Source: Erythrobacter sp.
GTDB lineage: Bacteria; Pseudomonadota; Alphaproteobacteria; Sphingomonadales; Sphingomonadaceae
Direction of reading: 5' to 3'
DNA: 52,358 nucleotides
Assembly: GCA_002695185.1 (NCBI GenBank)
Contig: NZOF01000208.1
Coordinates: forward strand, 1-52,358
Positions 26,006 through 34,206 of this stretch are shown here, in pieces (the first letter of the stretch is position 1; each line of letters opens with the position of its first letter). The position numbers and the translations under genes were made by a program. The notes beneath the pieces were generated by a model. That model saw nothing but the letters and a program-made list of their open reading frames with translations. It did no database searches and was not told the DNA's origin.

Positions 26006-26304
26006 TCAAGCTGCTCGTCCTGGCCATAGGCCTGACGTTCCTGTGCCGCTGGGCGCTCGGGAAATGGCCGTGGGATTATCTCCGCGCGCCCACGACGCGG
26101 AGCCAGGCGATCTTTCGCGCACGCAAGCTGCTCAACGTTTCCGCCAAGGCCGACCACAAGGATATCCGCGAGGCACATCGCCGCATGGCAGCACTTGCCC
26201 ACCCTGATCGAGGGGGCAGCAAGGCGCAGATGCAGGAACTCAATGCAGCCCGTGATCTTCTGTTAGACGATCTACCTTACGAAATTTCGGAGCCTCCCCG
26301 ATGA
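26002..26304 (+). CDS. Membrane-anchored J-domain protein (TIM14/DjlA-like)
   Basis: The 100-residue protein has one N-terminal hydrophobic segment (about 3-17) and a C-terminal J-domain carrying HPD at 67-69 within LAHPDRGGSKAQMQELNAARDLLL. The layout matches the TIM14-like co-chaperones that present DnaK with clients at the membrane. It overlaps mipZ and pgmG by four bases each, so all three are translationally coupled. The client is unknown. Confidence 0.88.
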   Translation: MIKLLVLAIGLTFLCRWALGKWPWDYLRAPTTRSQAIFRARKLLNVSAKADHKDIREAHRRMAALAHPDRGGSKAQMQELNAARDLLLDDLPYEISEPPR

Positions 26305-27704
26305 GCCATGCATTCGATCCAACTGTCCTTCGCGAATACGACATACGGGGGATTATCGGTGAGACACTCGGCGCCGACGACGCCCGGGCGATCGGCAGAA
26401 CGTTCGGATCGATGCTTCGCGAGCAGGGCGGTAGCCGGGTTGCAGTGGGTTACGATGGCAGGCGGTCTTCGCCGATGCTCGAGCATGCATTGGTCGAAGG
26501 TCTCACGGCGAGCGGTTGTGACACGGTGAGGATCGGTCTCGGAGCCACACCCATGCTCTATTATGCGGAAGCCAGTGACGAGGACATACACGGCGGCATC
26601 CAGATCACCGGTAGCCACAATCCTCCCAACTACAACGGCTTCAAGATGGTCTTTCAGGGCCGCCCGTTCTTCGGCAGCGACATTCAGGAGCTGGGCAGAC
26701 GGTCGGAGGCTGGCGAGTGGACCGATGGCGCGGGGGACGTAGAAAAACGGGATATTCTCGATGAATATGTCGAGCGCATAGTGCAAGCGATCGACGGGAT
26801 CGACCGCTCGGTTCTAGCCGGAATGCGGATCGGGTGGGATGCGGGCAATGGCGCGGCCGGGCCAGCTCTCGAAAAGCTTGTTGCAAAGCTTCCTGGCGAA
26901 CATCACCTGCTCTTTACAGAAGTCGATGGCGGCTTCCCCAATCATCATCCAGACCCGACTGTCGAAGAAAACCTTGCGGATCTGCGCACGCTGGTCGCCG
27001 AGAAATCGCTCGATTTCGGCGTGGCGTTCGATGGCGACGGAGACCGCATCGGTGCGATAGATGGCGAAGGCCGCGTGATCTGGGGGGATCAGCTCCTCAT
27101 GATTTACGCCGAGGACCTGCTTCGGACGCGCAAGGGTGCGACGATCATTGCCGATGTGAAGGCAAGCCGGGCGCTATACGATCATGTCGAGGCTTGCGGT
27201 GGCAAGCCGCTGATGTGGAAGACCGGCCATTCGCTTATCAAATCAAAGATGAAGGAAACCGGATCGCCGCTAGCCGGGGAAATGAGTGGCCATGTCTTCT
27301 TCGCCGATGAATATTACGGCTTCGACGATGCACTCTACGCCGGTGTGCGTCTGATGGCGGCATCCGCACGTCTCGGAAAATCGGTGACGCAACTGCGGAG
27401 CGATATGCCGCAGATGATCAACACGCCCGAGATGCGTTTCCAGGTCGACGAGAGCCGGAAATTCGCAGCGATCGAAGAGGTCAAGCAGCGGCTCTCGGGC
27501 ACCGATGCGGACGTTAACGGCACAGACGGAGTACGCGTGAACACGGTGGACGGCTGGTGGCTGTTGCGCGCATCGAACACACAGGATGTCCTGGTGGCTC
27601 GCGCCGAAAGCGATAGCGAGGAAGGGCTTTCTCGTTTGATGGCGCAGATCGACGAACAGCTGAAGCTTTCGGGTCTGGAGCGCGGCGAAAGCGTGGGGCA
27701 CTGA
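26301..27704 (+). CDS. pgmG: Phosphoglucomutase/phosphomannomutase
   Basis: It interconverts hexose 1- and 6-phosphates, supplying nucleotide sugars for polysaccharide and envelope synthesis. The 467-residue protein has the four alpha-phosphohexomutase landmarks: the phospho-serine loop TGSHNPPNYNG (Ser105), the metal loop DGDGDR (244-249), the sugar-specificity loop region with GEMSGHVFF, and the phosphate-binding loop near the C-terminus (RASNTQDVLVARAE). The start overlaps the J-domain gene as ATGA. It is similar in layout to sphingomonad PgmG, which serves exopolysaccharide synthesis. Confidence 0.93.
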   Translation: MSHAFDPTVLREYDIRGIIGETLGADDARAIGRTFGSMLREQGGSRVAVGYDGRRSSPMLEHALVEGLTASGCDTVRIGLGATPMLYYAEASDEDIHGGIQITGSHNPPNYNGFKMVFQGRPFFGSDIQELGRRSEAGEWTDGAGDVEKRDILDEYVERIVQAIDGIDRSVLAGMRIGWDAGNGAAGPALEKLVAKLPGEHHLLFTEVDGGFPNHHPDPTVEENLADLRTLVAEKSLDFGVAFDGDGDRIGAIDGEGRVIWGDQLLMIYAEDLLRTRKGATIIADVKASRALYDHVEACGGKPLMWKTGHSLIKSKMKETGSPLAGEMSGHVFFADEYYGFDDALYAGVRLMAASARLGKSVTQLRSDMPQMINTPEMRFQVDESRKFAAIEEVKQRLSGTDADVNGTDGVRVNTVDGWWLLRASNTQDVLVARAESDSEEGLSRLMAQIDEQLKLSGLERGESVGH

Positions 27705-27731
27705 TCTCGGAATTTCAGAGGGGGTTTGAAT

Positions 27732-28574
27732 ATGCGAAGTTTTGTATACGCGGCTGCGTGTGGCGCAGCTCTCGTGGCCACGCCTCTCGCTGCGCAAGCG
27801 CAGACCGGGGCGGCAACAGAAGAAGTCTCGCAGCAGCGGCTCGAAGAAATCTCTTCCATGATGAGCAATCTCTTCGTGGCGGATCCTTTGACTGCAGAAC
27901 AGGAAGCCCGGCTGCCGGCGGCGCAGGCCGTGGTCGGGGCGATGATGCCCGACGGTTTTTACGGAACCATGATGGCCGACATCGTCGACAAGATGATGCG
28001 GCCCATGATGACGATGTTCTCATCGCCCGAGATTATCCTGTCGGCGCGCCTCGATCTGGATGAAGAAGCGATCGGTCAACTGACCGAAGCAGAACAGGCT
28101 GAAATTTCCGCCATGCTCGATCCGGCGTTCGATCAGCGGGTCGATGCCATCATCGGCGTTATGACGGAAAAGATGGGTGGCATGTTCGCTGTCATGGAAG
28201 ATCCCATGCGCGAGGGATTGTCCAAAGCCTATGCTGTCCGCTTCGATGACAACCAATTGGCCGATATCGCCACATTTTTCGCCACGCCGACGGGAAGTGC
28301 TTACGCCAAGGAATCGATGGCTTTGTTCTCCGACCCGCAGGTCATGCAGGCGAGCATGAAAGCGCTGCCGGCGATGATGAGCAGCTTCGGTAATATCGAA
28401 ACGGCGATGGAGGAAACGATGGCGAACCTCCCCGAGGAAGCCGCCTATTCGGATCTGACGGCGGCCCAGCGTCAGCGGCTGGCCGAATTGCTGGGGATTG
28501 AGCCTGAAGATTTGTCCGAAGTAATCAAGCCCCCACGACCCATGGCTTCCGACGAGACTGGCATGGTCGACTAA
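27732..28574 (+). CDS. Secreted DUF2059-like protein, unknown function
   Basis: The 280-residue protein starts with a signal peptide ending near TPLAAQAQ. The rest is helical and very rich in Met and acidic residues. Near residue 170 it has RFDDNQLADIATFFATPTGSAYAKES, which resembles the core of DUF2059 domains (a helix followed by F-x-x-P-x-G). ATG 27732 has GAGGGGG seven bases upstream. It lies 27 bases after pgmG and may share its transcript. The function is unknown; a periplasmic location is inferred from the signal peptide. Confidence 0.75.
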   Translation: MRSFVYAAACGAALVATPLAAQAQTGAATEEVSQQRLEEISSMMSNLFVADPLTAEQEARLPAAQAVVGAMMPDGFYGTMMADIVDKMMRPMMTMFSSPEIILSARLDLDEEAIGQLTEAEQAEISAMLDPAFDQRVDAIIGVMTEKMGGMFAVMEDPMREGLSKAYAVRFDDNQLADIATFFATPTGSAYAKESMALFSDPQVMQASMKALPAMMSSFGNIETAMEETMANLPEEAAYSDLTAAQRQRLAELLGIEPEDLSEVIKPPRPMASDETGMVD

Positions 28575-28635
28575 GGACGGGGTCCTTGGCTCTCGCCGGG
28601 GGGAACCGGCTTCTCCCTGTATCGCTTGAGCAGAG

Positions 28636-31104
28636 ATGCAAACCATCGTTCCTTCTGAAATTTCCGACTGGTTCGCGGGCCGGGGCTGGCGAATACGTCG
28701 GCATCAGACGGATATGCTTTCGGCTAGCGATGCAGGCCGGCACAGCCTCCTTGTAGCGGACACCGGTGCTGGCAAGACGCTGGCCGGCTTCTTGCCCACG
28801 CTGGCGGCATTCGCGCCCTCGCGCAGCAGGAACAGTCCGCCCGAGGGACTGCACACGCTGTATGTCTCGCCTCTCAAGGCGCTCGCGCACGACGTCCAGC
28901 GCAATCTGCTGACCCCGGTCGAAGAGATGGGCCTACCCATCACGGTGGAGACGCGGAGCGGGGATACGCCGTCCGATCGCAAGAAACGCCAGCGGTCGAA
29001 ACCGCCCAATGTCTTGCTAACGACGCCGGAGAGCCTTTCGCTGCTGCTGTCCTATCCCGACAGCCTTCATATGTTCGCTGGCCTAAAGCGGATCGTAATC
29101 GACGAAGTGCATGCCTTCGCCACCGGTAAGCGTGGTGATCTGCTGGCGCTCGCTCTCTCGCGGTTGCAAGCGATCGCTCCCGATCTCCAGCGTGCGGCAC
29201 TTTCGGCGACAGTGGCGTCCCCGGAGGCCTTTCGCGAATGGTTGGCACCGTGGGGAGAAATCGACAGCGTCGCTCTGGTAGAGGGCGAGGAGGGCGCACG
29301 GGCCGAAGTCGAAATCCTGCTTCCCGAAGAGGAGCGCGTTCCTTGGGGCGGGCACGCCGCCACATGGGCGATCCCCCAGCTCTATGAAGAAATCCGGCGT
29401 AACCAGACCACTCTGGTGTTCACCAATACAAGGTTCCTTGCGGAATATATCTTTCAGAACCTGTGGGATGTGAACGAGGACAATTTGCCGATCGGCATTC
29501 ACCACGGATCGCTCTCGAAAGAAGCGCGCCGGAAGGTGGAGGGGGCAATGGCGCGGGGAGAGCTGCGGGCTCTTGTCGCGACGGCCAGTCTCGATCTGGG
29601 CGTTGACTGGGGGGACATCGATCTCGTGGTCCAGATGGGGGCGCCGAAGGGTTCGTCGCGGCTGCTGCAGCGGATCGGGAGAGCCAACCACAGGCTCGAC
29701 CAGCCAAGCCGCGCCTTACTGGTGCCGGGCAACCGTTTCGAATTCCTCGAGGCCACGGCAGCCAAGGAGGCTGTCGACGAGCGACAGCGTGACGGGGAGG
29801 ATTTCCGCCCGGGAGGGCTGGACGTGCTAGCCCAGCATGTGATGGCCTGTGCGTGCGCGGGACCTTTCAAAGAAGATGCCCTGCTGGGCGAGATACGCTC
29901 CAGCCTTTCATATGCCTGGGTGGACAAGGAAGTATGGGGCCGGGTTCTGATCTTTGTCGCGACGGGCGGGTATTCGCTCAAGGCTTACGACAAATTCAAA
30001 CGCATCGTCCGCGACAAGGAAGGCGTCTGGCGCCTGACCCATCCGGACCAGGCGGCGCGGCATAGACTGAACGCGGGGATCATTATCGACAGCGAAATGC
30101 TGGAGGTGCGCATTACTTCGGGTCGGGGGCGGGGCGGGCGCAGTCTCGGCAAGATCGAGGAGCGGTTTGCTGCCTCCCTTTCTCCCGGAGATACCTTCGC
30201 CTTCGCCGGGATGAGTCTCGAAGTCGTCAAGCTTCAGGATATGGAAGTGCTGGTCAAAGCGGCGACTTCCAACGCGATGATCCCAAGCTATGGCGGCCAG
30301 CGAATGCCGCTGACGACCCATCTGGCCGAACGTGTGCGGACCATGCTGGTGGATCGGGCGGGCTGGGCGCGTTTCCCCGATGATGTGCGCGAATGGCTGG
30401 AGGTGCAGGACTGGCGCAGCCAAATGCCGGGGCCCGGCCAGCTTCTGGTCGAGAGTTTCCCGCACGCCAAGCGTCACTACAGCGTCTACTATACATTCGA
30501 AGGCTGGAACGCGAACCAGAGCCTCGGGATGCTCATTACGCGGCGGATGGAGGACAGGGGGCTCCTGCCCGGAGGTTTCGTGGCGAATGACTATTCGCTT
30601 GCCGTATGGGGCCTCAAACCGGTGCCGGATCCAGCCCCGCTGCTTTCACCAGACATCTTGCAGGACGAGTTTCTCGAGTGGGTCCAGAATTCCCACCTAC
30701 TGCGCCGTGCATTCCGTGAGGTGGCGGTCATCGGTGGCCTGGTAGAACGACAGCATCCGGGAAAACGCAAGACTGGCAAGCAGGTCACCTTCTCGACTGA
30801 CCTCATTTATGACGTCCTGCGGAAATACGAACCGGATCATGTCCTGCTCGAAGCTGCCTGGGCGGACGCGCGTACGCGTATGACCGATGTGGGGCGTCTG
30901 GGAGATCTGCTGGACCGTTCGGCCCGACAATTGGTTCACGTCGAACTCGACCGGGTCAGCCCGCTGGCGGTGCCGGTCATGGTCATGATCGGCCGGGAGG
31001 CGACGCCGCAAGGTTCGGTCGATGACGAGCTGCTGCTGGAAGCGGAAGACCTCGCCAGCGCCGCAATGCGCGTCACAGAGATCGAGGATGAGGGGCTGAC
31101 CTAG
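28636..31104 (+). CDS. Ligase-associated DEXH-box DNA helicase (Lhr-like)
   Basis: The 822-residue superfamily 2 helicase has Walker A ADTGAGKT (to residue 48), DEVH at 156-159 and SATVASPEAF (motif III). The second RecA domain has ATASLDLGVDWGDIDLVVQMG and QRIGRANHR. The winged-helix and DUF4145-like Lhr C-terminal region follows. The length (about 820) matches the group usually encoded beside a bacterial ATP-dependent DNA ligase, a beta-CASP exonuclease and a metallophosphatase in a repair cluster. None of these partners is adjacent here. It probably unwinds 3'-tailed DNA or DNA-RNA hybrids in repair. Confidence 0.9.
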   Translation: MQTIVPSEISDWFAGRGWRIRRHQTDMLSASDAGRHSLLVADTGAGKTLAGFLPTLAAFAPSRSRNSPPEGLHTLYVSPLKALAHDVQRNLLTPVEEMGLPITVETRSGDTPSDRKKRQRSKPPNVLLTTPESLSLLLSYPDSLHMFAGLKRIVIDEVHAFATGKRGDLLALALSRLQAIAPDLQRAALSATVASPEAFREWLAPWGEIDSVALVEGEEGARAEVEILLPEEERVPWGGHAATWAIPQLYEEIRRNQTTLVFTNTRFLAEYIFQNLWDVNEDNLPIGIHHGSLSKEARRKVEGAMARGELRALVATASLDLGVDWGDIDLVVQMGAPKGSSRLLQRIGRANHRLDQPSRALLVPGNRFEFLEATAAKEAVDERQRDGEDFRPGGLDVLAQHVMACACAGPFKEDALLGEIRSSLSYAWVDKEVWGRVLIFVATGGYSLKAYDKFKRIVRDKEGVWRLTHPDQAARHRLNAGIIIDSEMLEVRITSGRGRGGRSLGKIEERFAASLSPGDTFAFAGMSLEVVKLQDMEVLVKAATSNAMIPSYGGQRMPLTTHLAERVRTMLVDRAGWARFPDDVREWLEVQDWRSQMPGPGQLLVESFPHAKRHYSVYYTFEGWNANQSLGMLITRRMEDRGLLPGGFVANDYSLAVWGLKPVPDPAPLLSPDILQDEFLEWVQNSHLLRRAFREVAVIGGLVERQHPGKRKTGKQVTFSTDLIYDVLRKYEPDHVLLEAAWADARTRMTDVGRLGDLLDRSARQLVHVELDRVSPLAVPVMVMIGREATPQGSVDDELLLEAEDLASAAMRVTEIEDEGLT

Positions 31105-31144
31105 AGGAGGCCACTTCGGCCGCGAACCTCTGCCAGCCAAAGAA

Positions 31145-31185
31145 AAAGGGGGCAGATTGCTCCGCCCCCTTTCGCTGTTTTGTTT
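31145..31185. terminator. Bidirectional terminator between helicase gene and exbD
   Basis: AAAGGGGGC (31145-31153) pairs with GCCCCCTTT (31164-31172). On the plus strand a T-rich stretch (TGTTTTGTTTT) follows. On the minus strand TTTTTCTTT follows the stem. It serves both convergent units, and best the minus-strand Ton operon. Confidence 0.8.
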
Positions 31186-31195
31186 TGCCGAAGCC

Positions 31196-31639
31196 TTACT
31201 GCATTCCGGCCTTGCCGAAGGTGCGGTACCGTTCGTTGCCGACAAATCCGAACTTCGAAACGCCGCTCGCCTTGATGACCTGAAGCACGCTGGCTGAAAG
31301 GTCGTAGCTGGCGAGAGCTTCCGGTTCGAACTGCAGTTCCGGTTCCGGGTTGATCCGGGTCGACTGCTCGAGAAGGTTGACGAGGTCGCCCATCTGGATT
31401 TCCTCGCCGTTCCAGAGCATCCGGTCGTCCTGCGTAAGAACAAGCTTGTTCTTGTCTGGCTCGACATCCACCGGAGGCGGGTTCGGGTTGGGTTGCGGAA
31501 GGTCGATATCGACCGAGTGGGTCGCGATCGGAATGGTGATGATGAACATGATGAGAAGCACGAGCAGGACGTCGATCAACGGCGTCATGTTCATGTCCAT
31601 CATTGGGGCGCCATCATCCTTGCCGCCTGCCATTGCCAT
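31196..31639 (-). CDS. exbD: ExbD/TolR-family biopolymer transport protein (second copy)
   Basis: It is part of the proton-driven motor that powers TonB. The 147-residue protein has one N-terminal membrane helix with the conserved proton-path Asp (TPLIDVLLVLLIMF), then a Pro-rich linker (PQPNPNPPPVDVEP) and a periplasmic domain. ATG 31639 has AGGAG eight bases upstream. It is the last gene of the tonB-exbB-exbD-exbD operon and is followed by a terminator. It differs clearly from the first ExbD, lacking the Cys pair and the longer loop. Confidence 0.93.
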   Translation of the reverse strand: MAMAGGKDDGAPMMDMNMTPLIDVLLVLLIMFIITIPIATHSVDIDLPQPNPNPPPVDVEPDKNKLVLTQDDRMLWNGEEIQMGDLVNLLEQSTRINPEPELQFEPEALASYDLSASVLQVIKASGVSKFGFVGNERYRTFGKAGMQ

Positions 31640-31685
31640 GGTCGTTTACTCCTGAATTCTTGTCCGGGGCCGTCGCGAAATGCGC

Positions 31686-32216
31686 TCAGGCGTTGGGATC
31701 GATCGGGTTCGAAATGAAGCCGACGATCGGATAACCGGCAGCCTGGACGTTGTAGATCGCCCCTGCAACGCAGGACCAGGGCGCATTGACGTCGCCGCGG
31801 ATGTGGACCTGAGGAATTTTCTCCGGATCGTTCATGATCTCTTCCGGACCACCAGCGCGCTGGACGATGGTGTCGAGGCGTTCGAACGCCTGATCATAAA
31901 GCTCTTCGGAAGTTACCGGGGTGAGGTTGTTGAAATAAACGCGGCATTCGCCAGTGCGCGAGGCACCGGTGTAGCCGGTATCGCCGGCGCTCCGGCCCGC
32001 TTCGTCGCTGGTGCTGACCGTCAGGAGGAGGTTTTCGACCTTATCCTTCGATTCGACCGATTCGATCACCGGAATTTCCAGCTGCTCGATGGTCTGGATC
32101 GCGACCGGAACCGCGATCAGGAAGATGATCAGAAGCACCAGCATCACGTCCACGAGCGGAGTGGTGTTGATGTCTGACATCGGCGAGTCTGCCCCGCCTC
32201 CCATCTGGATCGCCAT
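31686..32216 (-). CDS. exbD: ExbD/TolR-family biopolymer transport protein (first copy)
   Basis: The 176-residue protein has the same plan: a membrane helix with TPLVDVMLVLLIIF holding the conserved Asp, and a periplasmic domain. It has an insertion between the helix and the C-terminal fold (about residues 65-110) and two Cys residues (GECRV and PWSCV), which could form a disulfide in the periplasm. The pairing of two different ExbD genes behind one exbB is common in sphingomonads and xanthomonads, where one copy is sometimes needed only for particular substrates. Confidence 0.92.
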   Translation of the reverse strand: MAIQMGGGADSPMSDINTTPLVDVMLVLLIIFLIAVPVAIQTIEQLEIPVIESVESKDKVENLLLTVSTSDEAGRSAGDTGYTGASRTGECRVYFNNLTPVTSEELYDQAFERLDTIVQRAGGPEEIMNDPEKIPQVHIRGDVNAPWSCVAGAIYNVQAAGYPIVGFISNPIDPNA

Positions 32217-32294
32217 ATTTACATCCTATCCGTATTCAATTTCACACGATTGACGCGAAGGACGCGGGCGGCGCGAACCGCCCGCGTGCCCTGC

Positions 32295-33110
32295 TTAGCG
32301 CTTGGTCGTGGTGGTGGTGGTGGTCGCACCGGCAGCAGGCGTGGTCGCCGTGGTGGTGGTGCGGCCAGCAGCGGCCTTGCCCGAAGCCTGCGTCGACGTT
32401 GCAGTCATCGTCGCCGGCTTGATCGCGCCGTTCGAGTTGATGTTTGCAAGCAGGTCGGTCGAGAAGCCGCCCATCATGTCGGCGATGCGGCGGTTGCGGC
32501 TCTGCAGCCAGTTGTAGGCGAACACGGCAGGAACCGCGACCAGCAGACCGATGGCGGTCATGATGAGTGCTTCACCAACCGGGCCAGCGACCTTGTCGAT
32601 CGATGCCGAGCCGGCCATGCCGATGTTGATCAGAGCGCGGTAGATACCGATAACCGTACCGAGCAGACCGACGAACGGTGCGGTAGCACCAACGGTTGCC
32701 AGGAAGGGCAGGCCGCCGTTGAGCTTCGCCATGATGGCGTGCTCCGAACGCTCGAGCGAGCCGTGCAGCCAGTCGTGGGCTTCGAGGCTGTCGTTGAGCT
32801 TGGCATGCTTTTCTTCGGCAGCGACGGCGTCGTCTACCAGCTGGCGCCATGCGCTGTTCTTTTCGAGCTTGGTCGAACCTTCCTTGAGGCTGTTCGCACG
32901 CCAGAAGCCGCCGCGAACATCCTTGTATTGGCTCATGACCTTACGCTGTTCGAAAAACTTGGTGAACAGAATGTAGAACGAACCGACCGACATGATGATC
33001 ATGACAGCAAGGATCGACCAGGCGACGGGGCCGCCTTCTTCCATCGCCTGAAGGAAGCCGAAAGAGCTCTTGGGAGCTTCAGCCCCAGCAGCGAGAAGTG
33101 TGAAAAACAT
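32295..33110 (-). CDS. exbB: ExbB/TolQ-family proton channel protein
   Basis: This is the pentameric membrane core of the Ton motor. The 271-residue protein has three membrane helices (about 28-50, 135-160, 180-205), with the conserved GATAPFVGLLGTVIGIYRAL and GEALIMTAIGLLVAVPAVFAYN stretches. The last 40 residues are an unusual Ala/Thr-rich tail that ends in a run of seven Thr before KR, encoded by a near-perfect GGT/ACC triplet repeat at about 32305-32325. That tract may vary in length between strains. ATG 33110 follows AGAGGA. Confidence 0.95.
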   Translation of the reverse strand: MFFTLLAAGAEAPKSSFGFLQAMEEGGPVAWSILAVMIIMSVGSFYILFTKFFEQRKVMSQYKDVRGGFWRANSLKEGSTKLEKNSAWRQLVDDAVAAEEKHAKLNDSLEAHDWLHGSLERSEHAIMAKLNGGLPFLATVGATAPFVGLLGTVIGIYRALINIGMAGSASIDKVAGPVGEALIMTAIGLLVAVPAVFAYNWLQSRNRRIADMMGGFSTDLLANINSNGAIKPATMTATSTQASGKAAAGRTTTTATTPAAGATTTTTTTKR

Positions 33111-33156
33111 AGCGGATTATCCTCTTGAAATAGACGTTTTTAAGCTGCCGATGTCC

Positions 33157-33849
33157 CTAATCGGGCAGCACGTAACGGATCGATTGAGTAGTGGTAGACG
33201 AGATCGGGTCCCCGGCTGCGTTGAGAGCCGGATTGTACCGTGCGTAACGCTGCATGCCGCGGCAGGCCGCGTCGTCGAGCGCACTCGAACCCGAGCTGCC
33301 GGTAACCGAGCAGGCTTCCACGCGCCCGTTTGATCCGATCGTGATACGCATGGAGACCGTTCCCGACTCTTCGCGACGAAGCGCGCTGGAGGGGTAGTCG
33401 CCCTGGATTCGTGCAGCCCACCGGTTCAGACCGTCAGGCGATGCGCCACGAGCCTTCGAAGGAGCGGGCGGCGGTGCCGGAGGAGCCGGCGGTGCCGGCG
33501 GAGCTGGCGGCGGGATCCGAAGCGTCGGCGGAGCCGGCGGCGGAATCGTCGGAGTTGTCCGGATCGTCGGCGGTGCCGGTGAAATATTCATCGGCGGCGG
33601 CGGCGAAACCGGCGGAGGCGGGCTCGTCGGCTCCGGAATATCTTCCGGCGGCGGCGGCGGTTCGTCTTCCGGCTCTGGCGGTGGTGGGGGTTCTTCCACG
33701 TCGATCGTTGTTACGCGCTCAACCACATTCTTCACCGCATCAATAGCGAGACCTGTGATGAGCAAGTAACCGAGGGCAATGTGGATAATGGCAACGATGA
33801 TGATCGCGACGACGCGATTCCCACTCATCTGTTGGTCAGCATAAGCCAT
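33157..33849 (-). CDS. tonB: TonB energy-transducing protein
   Basis: TonB spans the periplasm and couples the ExbBD motor to outer-membrane TonB-dependent transporters, for example for siderophores and glycans. The 230-residue protein has a single N-terminal membrane anchor with the conserved His (IIHIALGYLLI). A long Pro-rich spacer (about 48-130) is built from PPPPP and APPAPP units. The C-terminal TonB fold (GDYPSSALRREESGTVSMRI, then the end QSIRYVLPD) contains two Cys, a common sphingomonad trait. It is the first gene of the operon. No convincing Fur or other iron-control site was found upstream. Confidence 0.94.
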   Translation of the reverse strand: MAYADQQMSGNRVVAIIIVAIIHIALGYLLITGLAIDAVKNVVERVTTIDVEEPPPPPEPEDEPPPPPEDIPEPTSPPPPVSPPPPMNISPAPPTIRTTPTIPPPAPPTLRIPPPAPPAPPAPPAPPPAPSKARGASPDGLNRWAARIQGDYPSSALRREESGTVSMRITIGSNGRVEACSVTGSSGSSALDDAACRGMQRYARYNPALNAAGDPISSTTTQSIRYVLPD

Positions 33850-34206
33850 TCGGTTGCATCACTCCATCGTGTCCGCCCGATCTGCATCGGGCCATTCTTC
33901 GACGCCGTGGGGGTGGACACCAGCCCGTGTCCCCGACGCCGCATTCCGTGTAACACCTTCGCGATCCCGTTCTAGGTACGATGGCGTATGGCTGAGCTTG
34001 TTCCCGATAACGTCGCAAAAGGCAACGTTCCGGCAATATTGTATCATTAGCACAGTCCTGCCGCACCCCTTAGCGTTGCAGGACATGTGGAGCAAACGCT
34101 TTATCGGTTAAGCGCCGATTCACGGCCTTGTGTGAAGGGAACGGATAATTACTTCGATTGGTTTGCAAGATTGTGTCACCGACAGGATTTTTCGGAAGGT
34201 CTGCTT
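33850..34206. other. Intergenic region between tonB and a divergent secreted-protein gene
   Basis: The 357 bases hold no convincing gene. Short frames on both strands lack ribosome-binding sites and homology. One dyad stands out: GTCCTGC (34055-34061) and GCAGGAC (34078-34084), extendable to CACA and TGTG with one bulge. A weaker pair AACGT/ACGTT lies near 34010-34030. The region must contain the tonB promoter, but no clean -35/-10 pair is visible. Confidence 0.5.

Noticed and set aside
32302..32340. GGT repeat as a separate mobile or regulatory element
   Set aside because: It is the coding sequence of the Thr-rich tail of ExbB, in frame to the stop.
33850..34206. Fur or similar iron box before tonB
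   Set aside because: TAATGATACAATATTGC on the minus strand has a faint resemblance but no dyad symmetry of a real Fur site.
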